Source: Litorimonas sp039975855
Lineage (GTDB): Bacteria > Pseudomonadota > Alphaproteobacteria > Caulobacterales > Maricaulaceae
Length of the DNA: 64,000 bases
Direction of reading: 5' to 3'
NCBI GenBank assembly: GCA_039975855.1
Contig: JBDWGH010000004.1
Span: 496,001 to 560,000, forward strand
Shown: positions 42,290-51,309 of the stretch, in pieces
Position numbering within the stretch: position 1 is the first letter of the stretch
Layout of the letters: the number at the start of each line of letters is the position of its first letter
Position numbers and translations under genes: made by a program
Notes under the pieces: model-generated
Databases searched by the model: none
Seen by the model: the letters and a program-made list of their open reading frames with translations, nothing else
Told to the model about the DNA's origin: nothing

Positions 42290-43685
42290 TAATCTCTTCG
42301 ACCATCTTCTTCGCATCAGACAAGAGCATCATCGTGTTATCACGGTAGAAGAGATCATTATCGATGCCAGCATAGCCCGGAGATAGAGAGCGCTTCACAA
42401 AGAGAACTGTCGCAGCTTTCTCAACATCGAGAATCGGCATGCCGGCAATTGGGCTTTGCGGATCCGTTTTAGCCGCTGGATTAGTCACGTCATTCGCGCC
42501 AATCACAAACGCCACATCGGCGTTGGCAAAATCAGAGTTGATATCTTCAAGCTCAAACACTTCGTCATATGGAACATTCGCTTCTGCCAGAAGGACATTC
42601 ATATGGCCCGGCATGCGGCCTGCAACAGGATGGATGGCGTAGACAACTTCGACACCTTCTTCTTTCAGCGCGTCCACCATTTCTCGCGTGGCATGCTGCG
42701 CTTGAGCCACAGCCAAACCATAGCCAGGTACGATAATAACTTTAGATGCGTTCTTCATAATGAAGGCAGCATCCGCAGCAGAACCTTGCTTCACAGGACG
42801 TTGTTCCTTGTCACCCGAATCTGCTGCTGCCGCATCGGCGCCGAAGCCGCCAAGAATTACGGAGATGAAACTCCGGTTCATGGCCTTACACATGATGTAA
42901 GACAGTATCGCCCCGGATGATCCGACAAGCGCGCCAACAATAATCAACGCTAGATTTCCCAGCGTAAAGCCGAGGGCCGCCGCGGCCCATCCTGAATATG
43001 AATTCAACATTGAGACAACGACGGGCATATCAGCGCCGCCAATTGGAATGATGAGCAAGAACCCGATCACAAACGCTGCTGCTAGCAACGCCCATATCAT
43101 CCATTGTTCGCTGCCACCCGATTTCATCAACATGCCAATCAAAACCGCGATTGTAAGGCCAAGCGCGATATTGATGAGATGCCGCGCCGGGAGCATAATT
43201 GGCGATCCACTCATATTACCATTTAGTTTTGCGAATGCGATTACCGAACCCGAGAAGGTGATGGCACCAATCACCGCGCCTAACCCTAGCTCTAACAGCG
43301 AACCGGCTTTGATCTGACCGTCCGACAAAATCCCGAAATCACCAGGACTAAAGAACGCAGCCACCGCGACAAGCACGGCCGCCAAACCGACAAGCGAGTG
43401 AAACGCTGCCACGAGTTGAGGCATATCCGTCATTGGAATTTTTCTAGCGATGATCGCACCAAGAGCGCCGCCAATGGCAAGAGCGACCGCAGAAAGAATA
43501 AAGCCTGTGCCATTCATACCGGCGACCAGCAAAGTCGTAACAATCGCGATCGCAATACCAACCATACCGAATGCGTTGCCCCGACGGGACGACGCGGGAG
43601 AAGACAATCCGCGCAAAGCGAGGATAAAAAGAACAGCGGAAACCGTATAAAGCACCGCCGCGATGTCTGCAGAAAGCGTAGGCAT
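42276..43685 (-). CDS. pntB: NAD(P) transhydrogenase subunit beta
   Basis: 469 residues. About eight or nine membrane helices in the N-terminal two-thirds, then a soluble NADP(H)-binding domain III: VIIVPGYGLAVAQAQHATREMVDALKEEG...AIHPVAGRMPGHMNVLLAEANVPYD...VIGANDVTNPAA. Couples hydride transfer from NADH to NADP+ with proton entry. Last gene of pntA1-pntA2-pntB. Confidence 0.95.
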   Translation of the reverse strand: MPTLSADIAAVLYTVSAVLFILALRGLSSPASSRRGNAFGMVGIAIAIVTTLLVAGMNGTGFILSAVALAIGGALGAIIARKIPMTDMPQLVAAFHSLVGLAAVLVAVAAFFSPGDFGILSDGQIKAGSLLELGLGAVIGAITFSGSVIAFAKLNGNMSGSPIMLPARHLINIALGLTIAVLIGMLMKSGGSEQWMIWALLAAAFVIGFLLIIPIGGADMPVVVSMLNSYSGWAAAALGFTLGNLALIIVGALVGSSGAILSYIMCKAMNRSFISVILGGFGADAAAADSGDKEQRPVKQGSAADAAFIMKNASKVIIVPGYGLAVAQAQHATREMVDALKEEGVEVVYAIHPVAGRMPGHMNVLLAEANVPYDEVFELEDINSDFANADVAFVIGANDVTNPAAKTDPQSPIAGMPILDVEKAATVLFVKRSLSPGYAGIDNDLFYRDNTMMLLSDAKKMVEEIIKSL

Positions 43686-43687
43686 AA

Positions 43688-44017
43688 TTATTTCGCCTTC
43701 TTTTTATACATCGCCAACATACGTTGGGTGACGAGGAAGCCGCCGAAGATGTTTACGGCGCAGAGGGCGACGGCTGCGAAGCCGGTCCAGGTTGAAATTC
43801 CAGAGCCACCTTTGACACCTGCCGCAACTGCAACCAGCGCGCCGACGATAATCACGGAGGAAATCGCATTTGTCACAGCCATCAATGGCGTATGCAAAGC
43901 GGGCGTTACGGACCAGACGACGTAGTAACCAACGAAAATCGCCAAAACGAAAATTGCGAGTTGAAAGACTAGAGGCGAAACGGCTGCGCCGCCTGCCATG
44001 ATGAGAACAGCTGACAT
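43688..44017 (-). CDS. pntA2: NAD(P) transhydrogenase subunit alpha part 2 (membrane domain)
   Basis: 109 residues with three or four hydrophobic helices. FQLAIFVLAIFVGYYVVWSVTPALHTPLMAVTNAISSVIIVGAL is the conserved alpha-2 membrane region. The split between soluble alpha-1 and membrane alpha-2 is usual in alphaproteobacteria. Start overlaps the end of pntA1 by one base. Confidence 0.93.
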   Translation of the reverse strand: MSAVLIMAGGAAVSPLVFQLAIFVLAIFVGYYVVWSVTPALHTPLMAVTNAISSVIIVGALVAVAAGVKGGSGISTWTGFAAVALCAVNIFGGFLVTQRMLAMYKKKAK

Positions 44018-45159
44018 TATTTGAGCCTCTCGTGCACAATTTCACCGCCACGCGTGAGCGCGCAGCCTTGAATGATTTCATCTTCCCAATCCGGAGCATA
44101 TGCCCCGTCTTCCGCAGTCACCAACGGGAGGAAGTTTTTAATATTGCGAGCAAACATATTGGACGCGTCCGCTGCCATACGGGACGGCCAATTCAGGTGC
44201 CCAACAATATGGACGCCATTTTTTGTGGTTACGATTTCGCCAGGCTTTGCGCCTTCTACATTTCCGCCGCGTTCAACAGCCAAATCAACTAAAACCGAGC
44301 CAGGACGCATTGTATCGAGCATCGCTTTCGAAACCAATACCGGGGCTTTGCGGCCCGGTATAAGTGCCGTCGTGATAACAATATCTTGTTTGGCAATATG
44401 TGTCGCAGTAAGCTCGGCTTGTAGTGCTTGGTATTCGGCGCTCATTTGCTTGGCGTATCCGCCAGCGGTTTCAGCGGCTTTAAACTCTTCATTTTCGACC
44501 GCGATAAATTTCGCGCCCAAGGAAGCGACTTGCTCTTTAGTAGCGGGACGAACATCCGTCGCCGTGGTGACCGCTCCCAACCGGCGAGCCGTCGCGATGG
44601 CTTGTAAGCCCGCGACACCCACACCCATAATAAAGACTTTCGCTGGAGCAACGGTACCCGCAGCCGTCATCATCATTGGAAAAGCGCGTCCGTAAATTCC
44701 GCCAGCTTCGACGACGGAGCGGTAACCGGAGAGATTGGATTGGCTGGACAAAACATCCATAGACTGGGCACGCGAGATACGCGGAATGTAGTCCAGCGCA
44801 TAAGCCGTAACATCCGCTTTTGCGCAAGCGGCCGCATATTTAGGGTTATCCGTTGGCGAGAGAACACCGGTAATACCGGCGTCCTTCTTCATGGCCGCCA
44901 CCAATTTCTCTGTTCCGCCCGTTACGGACAAAACTAGATCAGCGGATTTAACCGCAGTGAGGTTTGTGGCTGAGAGGGAGGCACCGGCGTCTTTATATAA
45001 AGCATCTGCAAAATCAGCTTTTGCGCCCGCACCTTTGACAACGGTAACGCTGTGCCCGGCTTTTACGTATCCGGCGACAGTATCAGGAGTGGCAGCAACG
45101 CGAGCTTCCGCACCGCCTTTACTTTGAGAGGCGACATCATTCAGAACTGTAAGTTTCAC
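44017..45159 (-). CDS. pntA1: NAD(P) transhydrogenase subunit alpha part 1 (NAD-binding domain)
   Basis: 380 residues, soluble domain I. VMGVGVAGLQAIATARRLGAVTTATDVR (residues about 172-200) is the NAD-binding Rossmann segment. The RxxQ loop (SRAQSMDVLSSQ) that contacts domain III is present, and the N-terminal fold resembles alanine dehydrogenase. Leads the pnt operon, 28 bp after the small oxidase-like gene. Confidence 0.95.
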   Translation of the reverse strand: MKLTVLNDVASQSKGGAEARVAATPDTVAGYVKAGHSVTVVKGAGAKADFADALYKDAGASLSATNLTAVKSADLVLSVTGGTEKLVAAMKKDAGITGVLSPTDNPKYAAACAKADVTAYALDYIPRISRAQSMDVLSSQSNLSGYRSVVEAGGIYGRAFPMMMTAAGTVAPAKVFIMGVGVAGLQAIATARRLGAVTTATDVRPATKEQVASLGAKFIAVENEEFKAAETAGGYAKQMSAEYQALQAELTATHIAKQDIVITTALIPGRKAPVLVSKAMLDTMRPGSVLVDLAVERGGNVEGAKPGEIVTTKNGVHIVGHLNWPSRMAADASNMFARNIKNFLPLVTAEDGAYAPDWEDEIIQGCALTRGGEIVHERLK

Positions 45160-45187
45160 GCGGGTCTTCCTTTGTCGAAGATGTGGT

Positions 45188-45499
45188 TTACGCGACGAGG
45201 GAGATTAGAAGCGCGCCGAGACCGACCAGAACGGTTGTTAAAACTGCGGCTCCAACCATGCCAACATACCATCCGCCTTTAAGCTTTAAACCTAAACCAA
45301 TTAGGAACCCGACAATCAATGTCGCGATAAGGGCCGGAAAATATGCCATACCAACACCAAAGATCAGAGTTGGTAAAATCACGATGAGTGCAATTGCAGA
45401 CCCGCCATATTTCGTTCCGCCCATAAAACCTGAGAATGTACCGGATTGCGCATCAACTTTCATTGTGCCGTGGGTGTAATCGGAGTGTCCGCCTGCCAT
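45188..45499 (-). CDS. aa3-type cytochrome c oxidase subunit IV-like protein ahead of pnt
   Basis: 103 residues from MAGGHSDYTHGTMKVDAQSGTFSGFMGGTKYG. The HGTM...F.GF pattern near the N-terminus is that of the bacterial aa3 oxidase subunit IV family, followed by membrane helices (about 33-100). The frame is open 40 codons further up but without family match. Proteins of this type commonly precede pntA in alphaproteobacteria; whether it serves oxidase or transhydrogenase is unclear. Confidence 0.65.
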   Translation of the reverse strand: MAGGHSDYTHGTMKVDAQSGTFSGFMGGTKYGGSAIALIVILPTLIFGVGMAYFPALIATLIVGFLIGLGLKLKGGWYVGMVGAAVLTTVLVGLGALLISLVA

Positions 45500-45721
45500 G
45501 TCCCTATCCTGTCTTTTGTAATAGCGATTTGTTTGAGCCGGAGGGCTATCATGCGGCAAAGATGGAGACAAGCAGCCGCATTTCAGTCTTATGCAATTAT
45601 TTTCGAGGGTGTCACGCAATATTTTACCTCAAAAACGGAATATTGGCCCCACAGAGAATTAATCTTTTCTTAAACATAAATTCAAACCTGAAATTCACCT
45701 CCCTGCGTCATGTTCCGGGAA

Positions 45722-45751
45722 GAGAGAGATTCGGGGGTAACCGTCTCTCTC
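45722..45751. other. inverted repeat in the leader of the NtrC-type regulator
   Basis: GAGAGAGA (45722-45729) pairs with TCTCTCTC (45744-45751), with an inner CGG/CCG pair. It lies 21 bp before the start codon at 45773 and has no T-run. It may be an operator or a leader hairpin. Confidence 0.3.
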
Positions 45752-45772
45752 GTGAAAAAACCGGGTGAATTT

Positions 45773-47245
45773 ATGTCAAAAACTGTTCTGATTGTGGACG
45801 ATGATCCGACTCAACGTCGCCTGTTGCAGGCCGTTGTCGAAAAATCCGGATTCTCAACCCTCCAGGCCGGTGATGGCGATGCCGCCTTAGCGATGGCGCT
45901 CGGTTCTGAACAAGATAAAATTCACGTGATGCTTTTGGATTTGGTAATGCCAGGTCGCGACGGCATGGAAACTTTGCAAGAGCTCGCCCAGAAACGTCCC
46001 GACCTACCCGTTATCGTATTAACAGGGAAAGGTTCCATCGACGCCGTTGTCAAAGCCATGAAGGCTGGCGCTCGCGATTTCGTGGTTAAACCCGCGGCGC
46101 CTGAGCGAATTATCGTGTCTATCCGAAATGCTCTAGATATGAAGACCTTGGTTGGCGAAGTAAAACGTCTCAAGAAAACAGCTGAAGGCGGTCTGTCGTT
46201 TGATGACCTGATCGGCAATGCCTCCTCTATGCGTTCAGTTGTCGCCATGGGTGAGCGCGGCGCCAAAGCCAATATTCCTATTTTGATCACAGGCGAATCC
46301 GGTGTGGGTAAAGAAGTGATCGCTCGGGCCATCCAAAGCGCGTCAGAACGTTCCGACAAACCTTTTATCACCGTCAACTGCGGCGCAATTTCGGAAAGTT
46401 TGGTGGAATCCATTCTCTTCGGTCACGAAAAAGGCTCTTTTACGGGCGCAAATTCCAAACATTTAGGTAAATTCCAGGAAGCCCATACAGGAACGCTTTT
46501 CTTGGACGAAGTCGGAGAGCTACCTTTAGAAATGCAAGTCAAACTCTTGCGCGTTTTGCAAGAAGGTGAAGTCGACCCGATTGGATCCAAGCGTACAGTC
46601 CCTGTCGATGTTCGCATTATCAGCGCGACCAATCGCGATTTGGCCGAAGCGGTTAAAGACGGAACATTCCGCGAGGATTTATACTATCGCCTGAATGTGT
46701 TCCCAATCGCTGTCCCTCCATTACGTGACCGACGCGAAGATATCCCTGCCCTTGTTGAACACTTTGTTCGCCGGATAAATGCCGCTGAACGTCTAAATGT
46801 TACGGGAGCAACGTCTGAAACGCTTGACCTGTTGAAGGCTCACGACTGGAAAGGGAATGTCCGCCAGCTGGAGAACACTGTCTTCCGTGCCATGATTTTG
46901 TCTGATGGGAATAAATTGCGCCCGCAGGATTTTCCTCAAATTTCAGGTCTTATGCCCGGACTTTTGTCTAAGACAGAGACAGAAGTAGAAGATCCGATAG
47001 ACAGCCTAGTTCCGGCTGACTTGCGTCAGGAGCCGACGACACCAGACTCGGCTGTATCTGTTCTAGATCGTGAAGGTCATCTACGGACTTTAGAAGACAT
47101 TGAACGCGATTTGATTGAATTCGCGATCACCAATTACTCCGGCCACATGTCGGAAGTTGCCCGTCGTCTCGGGATTGGCAGATCAACCCTTTACCGCAAA
47201 GTGCGAGAGCATGAACTGGACGTCGAAAACGTCCGGTCCGCTTAA
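45773..47245 (+). CDS. sigma-54-dependent response regulator, NtrC family
   Basis: 490 residues from MSKTVLIVDDD (start at 45773 with GGGTGA upstream; earlier frame start lacks support). Receiver with phospho-acceptor D56 in LLDLVMPGRDG. AAA+ domain with Walker A GESGVGKE at about 174-181 and the sigma-54 contact loop as GSFTGA at about 221-226 (GAFTGA is commoner). The C-terminal Fis-type helix-turn-helix is VARRLGIGRSTLYRKVREHE. No kinase gene is adjacent. The outer-membrane protein gene follows by 25 bp and may be a target. Confidence 0.9.
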   Translation: MSKTVLIVDDDPTQRRLLQAVVEKSGFSTLQAGDGDAALAMALGSEQDKIHVMLLDLVMPGRDGMETLQELAQKRPDLPVIVLTGKGSIDAVVKAMKAGARDFVVKPAAPERIIVSIRNALDMKTLVGEVKRLKKTAEGGLSFDDLIGNASSMRSVVAMGERGAKANIPILITGESGVGKEVIARAIQSASERSDKPFITVNCGAISESLVESILFGHEKGSFTGANSKHLGKFQEAHTGTLFLDEVGELPLEMQVKLLRVLQEGEVDPIGSKRTVPVDVRIISATNRDLAEAVKDGTFREDLYYRLNVFPIAVPPLRDRREDIPALVEHFVRRINAAERLNVTGATSETLDLLKAHDWKGNVRQLENTVFRAMILSDGNKLRPQDFPQISGLMPGLLSKTETEVEDPIDSLVPADLRQEPTTPDSAVSVLDREGHLRTLEDIERDLIEFAITNYSGHMSEVARRLGIGRSTLYRKVREHELDVENVRSA

Positions 47246-47270
47246 AAGAAGAGTCGTGGGGACTTCAAAA

Positions 47271-48983
47271 ATGAAACGTAAAACATATCTCGCGAGCGCA
47301 GCCGCACTCGCCCTTCTGGTCGCTGTACCTGTGACGGCGACGCACCAAAGCCATGGCTTGCGCGGGTCTTTTTCTGGACAAGGCGTCAGTGGACAAAACT
47401 ATGTAGCGGCTGGGTCATGGCAGGAACAACGCTTGCAAGCTCAACTCACAGCCCAGCAAAGATATGAGTCCGGACAAGGCTCATATGCTGCACCGAGGCA
47501 AAATAAATATTACATGCCTCAACCAACGCATGGTTACACAAGCGCGCCGCAATATGTTCGCGTTGAAACTACACCAAAAAAGAAAAAGCGGTCCTTTCTA
47601 TCCGGTCTTCGCGGCCTCTCTACTCCGCGTTCGGTGAAGTATGATCGGGCTGCAGCTCAGTCTTTCACCCGAAATCACAATGTCGGCGGCGTAACCGTTC
47701 GCACCAATGCTTTACATACTCGTGACATGTTGGATTGGCAGGAAAACACAACCGGCAAAACGATGACGCTATTGGCTAATCGCGCGAATGGGACCTTATT
47801 GCCGAACTCCGTCTATTTAGGCGCGGGATTCCAAGGCGGGTTGAAATGGCAAACAACTGAGGTCGCAGGGCAATTCCCGCTTCTGTCGCGTTTCCCATTC
47901 TTTTCTGACCGCACAGATCGTCAAGCCGGTGTTTTTGCAATTGATAACGCGGCCTTATCTTTCACATCGACCTTTGGGGATTGGACAACGGTATACTTAC
48001 AGCCTGAATATTCCGAAACGGAATATGGCGCGGATCAAGATGAATTCCAGCTTCGTAAAGCTTTTGTCGTCTTTGGTAATTTAGAGAAGACGCCTTTCTA
48101 TGCCGCCTTTGGTCGCAAGACGATCGATTTCGGTAATTTCGATAGTTATAATGCCTTCACTCACAATGAGGGTGCGCACTATTTCCACGCTGTCAGTGAT
48201 CAACCCGTTCTTGAAGCTGGTTTCTATTCGAACGGTTTCAAAGCGACTGCATCTGCATTCTCAGCAGGACGACAATTGCGGGTAGCTTTGGCCGGCGAAG
48301 AAAATAACCTTGGAAATTATGCTTTTAACGCGGAGAAAGAATTCCGCTTTGGCCGAAATAAACGTCAGGCCTTTACTGTTGGGGGTGGATATCTTCATGA
48401 CACCATTTACCGCGATAACTGGACGGCTCACACCTTCCAAGGCCGCACAAATGGAACGCCGCCTGCGAACTTTATCGAGTATAGAAACAGCGCCGTAAAT
48501 GGGTTTGCCGAGTATAACTCGCCATTTTTCGATGCGATGGTGGAATATACCACAACGCTTAAGCCTTGGGGCGCCGCCATTCCGCAAACAATTGACGGAA
48601 CACCACTTCCTCAATTCTTAATCGACCCGGCAGGTTCAACAACCGACATCGACAATATCAACTTTGATGAAAAGCTATCGACTCTCGTCGCGCAAGCCAG
48701 GATTAAACCTTGGGTCGCTGGACGTCAGATGTCTATCGCCGCTGTCGGCAGCTGGGGCAACATCAGCGATGACACAGGCAACTTCGCCTTTGGACAGCCA
48801 ACTACATTCGAGAAAAATCAGCAACATGCTGTGTCTGTTGAATATCCGTTCAATGACTATCTCGAGTTCGGAGCTGAGTATGTCTATAATAAGGGCTTCA
48901 TTCCCTTCGTAGCGCCTCAACAGGTTAGCAATGATGAAACCGAAGCGCACGCGATAAACGTGGGTTTCAAGGCTCGCTTTTAA
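47271..48983 (+). CDS. outer-membrane beta-barrel protein, LbtU/porin-like
   Basis: 570 residues from MKRKTYLASAAALALLVAVPVTA, a clear signal peptide (the frame opens earlier, but that part overlaps the regulator gene). After a Gln-rich and basic linker (to about 130), alternating hydrophobic strands suggest a beta-barrel, ending in a terminal aromatic (KARF). AAFGRKTIDFGNFDSYNAFTHNEGAHYFHA and the overall layout resemble LbtU-type siderophore porins; ligand unknown. A strong intrinsic terminator follows. Confidence 0.65.
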   Translation: MKRKTYLASAAALALLVAVPVTATHQSHGLRGSFSGQGVSGQNYVAAGSWQEQRLQAQLTAQQRYESGQGSYAAPRQNKYYMPQPTHGYTSAPQYVRVETTPKKKKRSFLSGLRGLSTPRSVKYDRAAAQSFTRNHNVGGVTVRTNALHTRDMLDWQENTTGKTMTLLANRANGTLLPNSVYLGAGFQGGLKWQTTEVAGQFPLLSRFPFFSDRTDRQAGVFAIDNAALSFTSTFGDWTTVYLQPEYSETEYGADQDEFQLRKAFVVFGNLEKTPFYAAFGRKTIDFGNFDSYNAFTHNEGAHYFHAVSDQPVLEAGFYSNGFKATASAFSAGRQLRVALAGEENNLGNYAFNAEKEFRFGRNKRQAFTVGGGYLHDTIYRDNWTAHTFQGRTNGTPPANFIEYRNSAVNGFAEYNSPFFDAMVEYTTTLKPWGAAIPQTIDGTPLPQFLIDPAGSTTDIDNINFDEKLSTLVAQARIKPWVAGRQMSIAAVGSWGNISDDTGNFAFGQPTTFEKNQQHAVSVEYPFNDYLEFGAEYVYNKGFIPFVAPQQVSNDETEAHAINVGFKARF

Positions 48984-49056
48984 AGCCAGCAAATACAGAA
49001 CAGGGAATTCTTAAATCCCTTACTCCCGCGCGCAGCTTTTAGCTTTGCGCAGGTTC

Positions 49057-49094
49057 GAGGCCACACGTTCGGGGGAGCGTGTGGCCTCTTTTTT
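49057..49094 (+). terminator. rho-independent terminator after the outer-membrane protein gene
   Basis: GAGGCCACACG (49057-49067) pairs perfectly with CGTGTGGCCTC (49078-49088) around a 10-base loop and is followed by TTTTTT. Confidence 0.9.
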
Positions 49095-49113
49095 GTGAGC
49101 TCTGGATCGTGAG

Positions 49114-49129
49114 TTGACAGCGCTGTCAA
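49114..49129. promoter_or_regulatory. LacI-type operator 1 upstream of the xylanase
   Basis: TTGACAGCGCTGTCAA is a perfect 16-bp palindrome with central CG, the form bound by LacI-family repressors. It lies 60-75 bp before the xylanase ATG. Confidence 0.65.
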
Positions 49130-49145
49130 ATTATCGCTAAGAAAA

Positions 49146-49159
49146 TGACAACGCTGTCA
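49146..49159. promoter_or_regulatory. LacI-type operator 2 upstream of the xylanase
   Basis: TGACAACGCTGTCA, one mismatch from symmetry, centred 31 bp (about three helical turns) after operator 1. Same-face spacing supports cooperative binding of a repressor encoded elsewhere. Confidence 0.6.
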
Positions 49160-49188
49160 AAGAACGGCACGACACAGGGGAAATTCAT

Positions 49189-50373
49189 ATGCGCCACTTC
49201 ACAGCTCGCGATAGATTGAAACTTCTTGCCGGCGGAGCGGCTGCATTGGTGGCAGGTTGCGGCGGCGGAAGCGGAGGAGCCTCAACCCCCACACCTCCTG
49301 TTGTCGTTACCCCTCCTCCTACCCCGCCACCAACTACGTTCGTCCCGGAAGTCGGCCAGTTCAAAAACACGTTCGCAACAAATTTCCAAATTGGAGCCGC
49401 CATTCAAGACAACCAAATTGTGGACACATCTGACGATGTTCAAATTCTGAAAGACCAGTTCAATTCGATAACGGCGGAATATCAGATGAAGCCCGATATC
49501 ATCGCTCCCTCAGAAGGGGTTTTCGATTGGTCAGTCCCTGATGCTCTGGTGCAATTTGCCGAAGACAATGGCATGGTCGTTCGCGGTCATGCATTACTTT
49601 GGCATCTATCGACACCTGATTACTTTCTACAAGGTACCCCTGCCGAAGTTCGCGCTAGGTTGGAAAATTATGTGACTGAAGTTGTAACCCGCTACAAGGG
49701 TCGTGTCTTCGCCTGGGATGTCGTCAACGAAGTCATTACAGATGATGATTCTGCAACTGATCCCTACCGTCGCTCAAATTGGTGGGACGCTTCGGGTGGA
49801 AACGCCGACTATATCGATTGGGCCTTTAATGCGGCGCGCGCCGCTGACCCAGAATGCCTTCTTTTTATCAATGAATACAGCACCCGTTTTTCAGGGAAAC
49901 GCGGCCGATATATCGAGGTCATCCGGGATCTTGTAAATCGCGGCGTTCCCATTGACGGAGTCGGGCATCAAATGCACCTCAATGTAGAAACGCAAGCCAG
50001 CGATGCCTTGGCCGCCATCGATGCGATTGACAATGAATTTATGGGTTTAGAACAGCACGTCACTGAACTGGATATCTCTTTATACCCAGACCCAGGAAGC
50101 TGCTTTGTGGATCAAACGGGATGTCGGACAGATTATGGCGCGAACATCCCGGACTCTATCCTGACATCACAAGCAGAGCTCTATCGGGCTCTTTTCAATG
50201 GTTTCACGGAACGACCATCAATTGCTTCGGTTTCATTATGGGGCGTTTCTGATGCGCAGTCATGGTTGAATGATGTGCCTATTGCACGAACAAATGCGCC
50301 GTTACTTTGGGATCGCAATCGAGACGCAAAGTCCGCATTGCAAGCGATTTTGGACCCGGATTTTACACCCTAA
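49189..50373 (+). CDS. GH10 endo-1,4-beta-xylanase, lipoprotein
   Basis: 394 residues. The N-terminus (LKLLAGGAAALVAGCGGG) has a lipobox-like end, then a Gly/Ser/Pro/Thr linker, so it is probably surface or periplasm tethered. The GH10 TIM barrel follows: acid/base E181 in AWDVVNEVITDD, nucleophile E293 in HVTELDISLYPD, plus GHALLWHL and VSLWGVSDAQSWL. It hydrolyses xylan backbones. Two LacI-type operators precede it, so carbohydrate induction is likely. No other xylan genes are in the window. Confidence 0.92.
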   Translation: MRHFTARDRLKLLAGGAAALVAGCGGGSGGASTPTPPVVVTPPPTPPPTTFVPEVGQFKNTFATNFQIGAAIQDNQIVDTSDDVQILKDQFNSITAEYQMKPDIIAPSEGVFDWSVPDALVQFAEDNGMVVRGHALLWHLSTPDYFLQGTPAEVRARLENYVTEVVTRYKGRVFAWDVVNEVITDDDSATDPYRRSNWWDASGGNADYIDWAFNAARAADPECLLFINEYSTRFSGKRGRYIEVIRDLVNRGVPIDGVGHQMHLNVETQASDALAAIDAIDNEFMGLEQHVTELDISLYPDPGSCFVDQTGCRTDYGANIPDSILTSQAELYRALFNGFTERPSIASVSLWGVSDAQSWLNDVPIARTNAPLLWDRNRDAKSALQAILDPDFTP

Positions 50374-50499
50374 AGCACAGTCTTCGCACCTGTCTGCGAC
50401 CTGACTGCATCGTAAGGCTTTGCCCGAATTCGGGCATAATCGCGCCGCATTTCATAGGTCTCCTGTCGCTTCATATCGAGCAACACCAAGGAGATAGAT

Positions 50500-51198
50500 A
50501 TGAAAACGATGAAAACAACTTTATCCGCACTCGCCATGTTTGCGGTTGCTGGCCCGTCTCTGGCTGCTGACTTTGCCACATTAGATACGAATACAGACGG
50601 ACAAGTCAGCTTTGATGAATATAAATCTGTCGCGCTAACAGAGGGCAAGACTGTCACGCTGGCCGCGCAAGAATTTACACGTATGGCGCAGGGTGATGCT
50701 GTCCTTACTCAGGACGAATTTTTCTTAGCGGTAGCGTTGGCAGACGAACCTTATGCATTGCAACCAGGTCTCGTCAGCGAACCATTGGGCGTAGAATCTG
50801 CTGCTGCGGACTATGAGCCTATGATGTTTGTTGAGCCTGTCGAAACGTCCCCCGATGCAAAGGAAATGGTAGAACCTCCCGTCGAAATTGAAGATGTTCA
50901 GGAAGCTGAGGAATCGCTGTACACACCAGACATGAAAGATCTGCCTGCGCCTGTCACAATGGAAAAAGCCATGGATGTTGATCCGGCCGTCGCGGGCGAA
51001 GTCGAAACATCGATTGAGGACGCCGCGGATACCCTGGGAGACAGTATCGTGGACGACGTCACTCCTATTGAAGAGGTTGAAATTGAACGATCGGACCTCA
51101 GTCCGGAACTCGATTTGGAACCCGATAGTTTGGACGATGAGATTGAGATGAAAGACGACATCGGCCTTGAAACGACCGAATCCGAAGATATCGACTAG
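50500..51198 (+). CDS. exported EF-hand-like acidic protein
   Basis: 232 residues. Signal peptide ALAMFAVAGPSLAA, then DTNTDGQVSFDEY, a canonical EF-hand calcium loop (D-x-N-x-D-G-x-x-x-x-x-E). A second degenerate EF-hand may exist at AQGDAVLTQDEF. The C-terminal 140 residues are very rich in Glu, Asp, Pro and Val and look disordered. Function unknown; Ca2+ binding outside the cytoplasm is likely. Followed by an intrinsic terminator. Confidence 0.7.
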   Translation: MKTMKTTLSALAMFAVAGPSLAADFATLDTNTDGQVSFDEYKSVALTEGKTVTLAAQEFTRMAQGDAVLTQDEFFLAVALADEPYALQPGLVSEPLGVESAAADYEPMMFVEPVETSPDAKEMVEPPVEIEDVQEAEESLYTPDMKDLPAPVTMEKAMDVDPAVAGEVETSIEDAADTLGDSIVDDVTPIEEVEIERSDLSPELDLEPDSLDDEIEMKDDIGLETTESEDID

Positions 51199-51223
51199 CG
51201 CATCCCGTTTAAAGTCAACCCAA

Positions 51224-51259
51224 ACGCCGACCGGAGAAACTCTGGTCGGCGTCTTTTTT
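51224..51259 (+). terminator. rho-independent terminator after the EF-hand gene
   Basis: ACGCCGACCGGAG (51224-51236) pairs with CTCTGGTCGGCGT (51240-51252), with a single G-T pair, around AAA, followed by CTTTTTTT. Confidence 0.9.
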
Positions 51260-51309
51260 TGGAGCCGCAAAACCAAACTCTCGCACGCCCTCTAATTTAC
51301 CCGCTCATA

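Noticed and set aside
43398..43925. 175-codon frame opposite pntB/pntA2
   Set aside because: Lies wholly within strongly supported transhydrogenase genes; composition is basic/Arg-His-rich, typical of a shadow frame.
44072..44695. 207-codon plus frame
   Set aside because: Antisense to pntA1, whose NAD-binding motifs are clear.
45922..46413. 163-codon minus frame
   Set aside because: Antisense to the NtrC-type regulator, no family resemblance.
50725..51276. 183-codon minus frame
   Set aside because: Antisense to the EF-hand gene and runs through its terminator.
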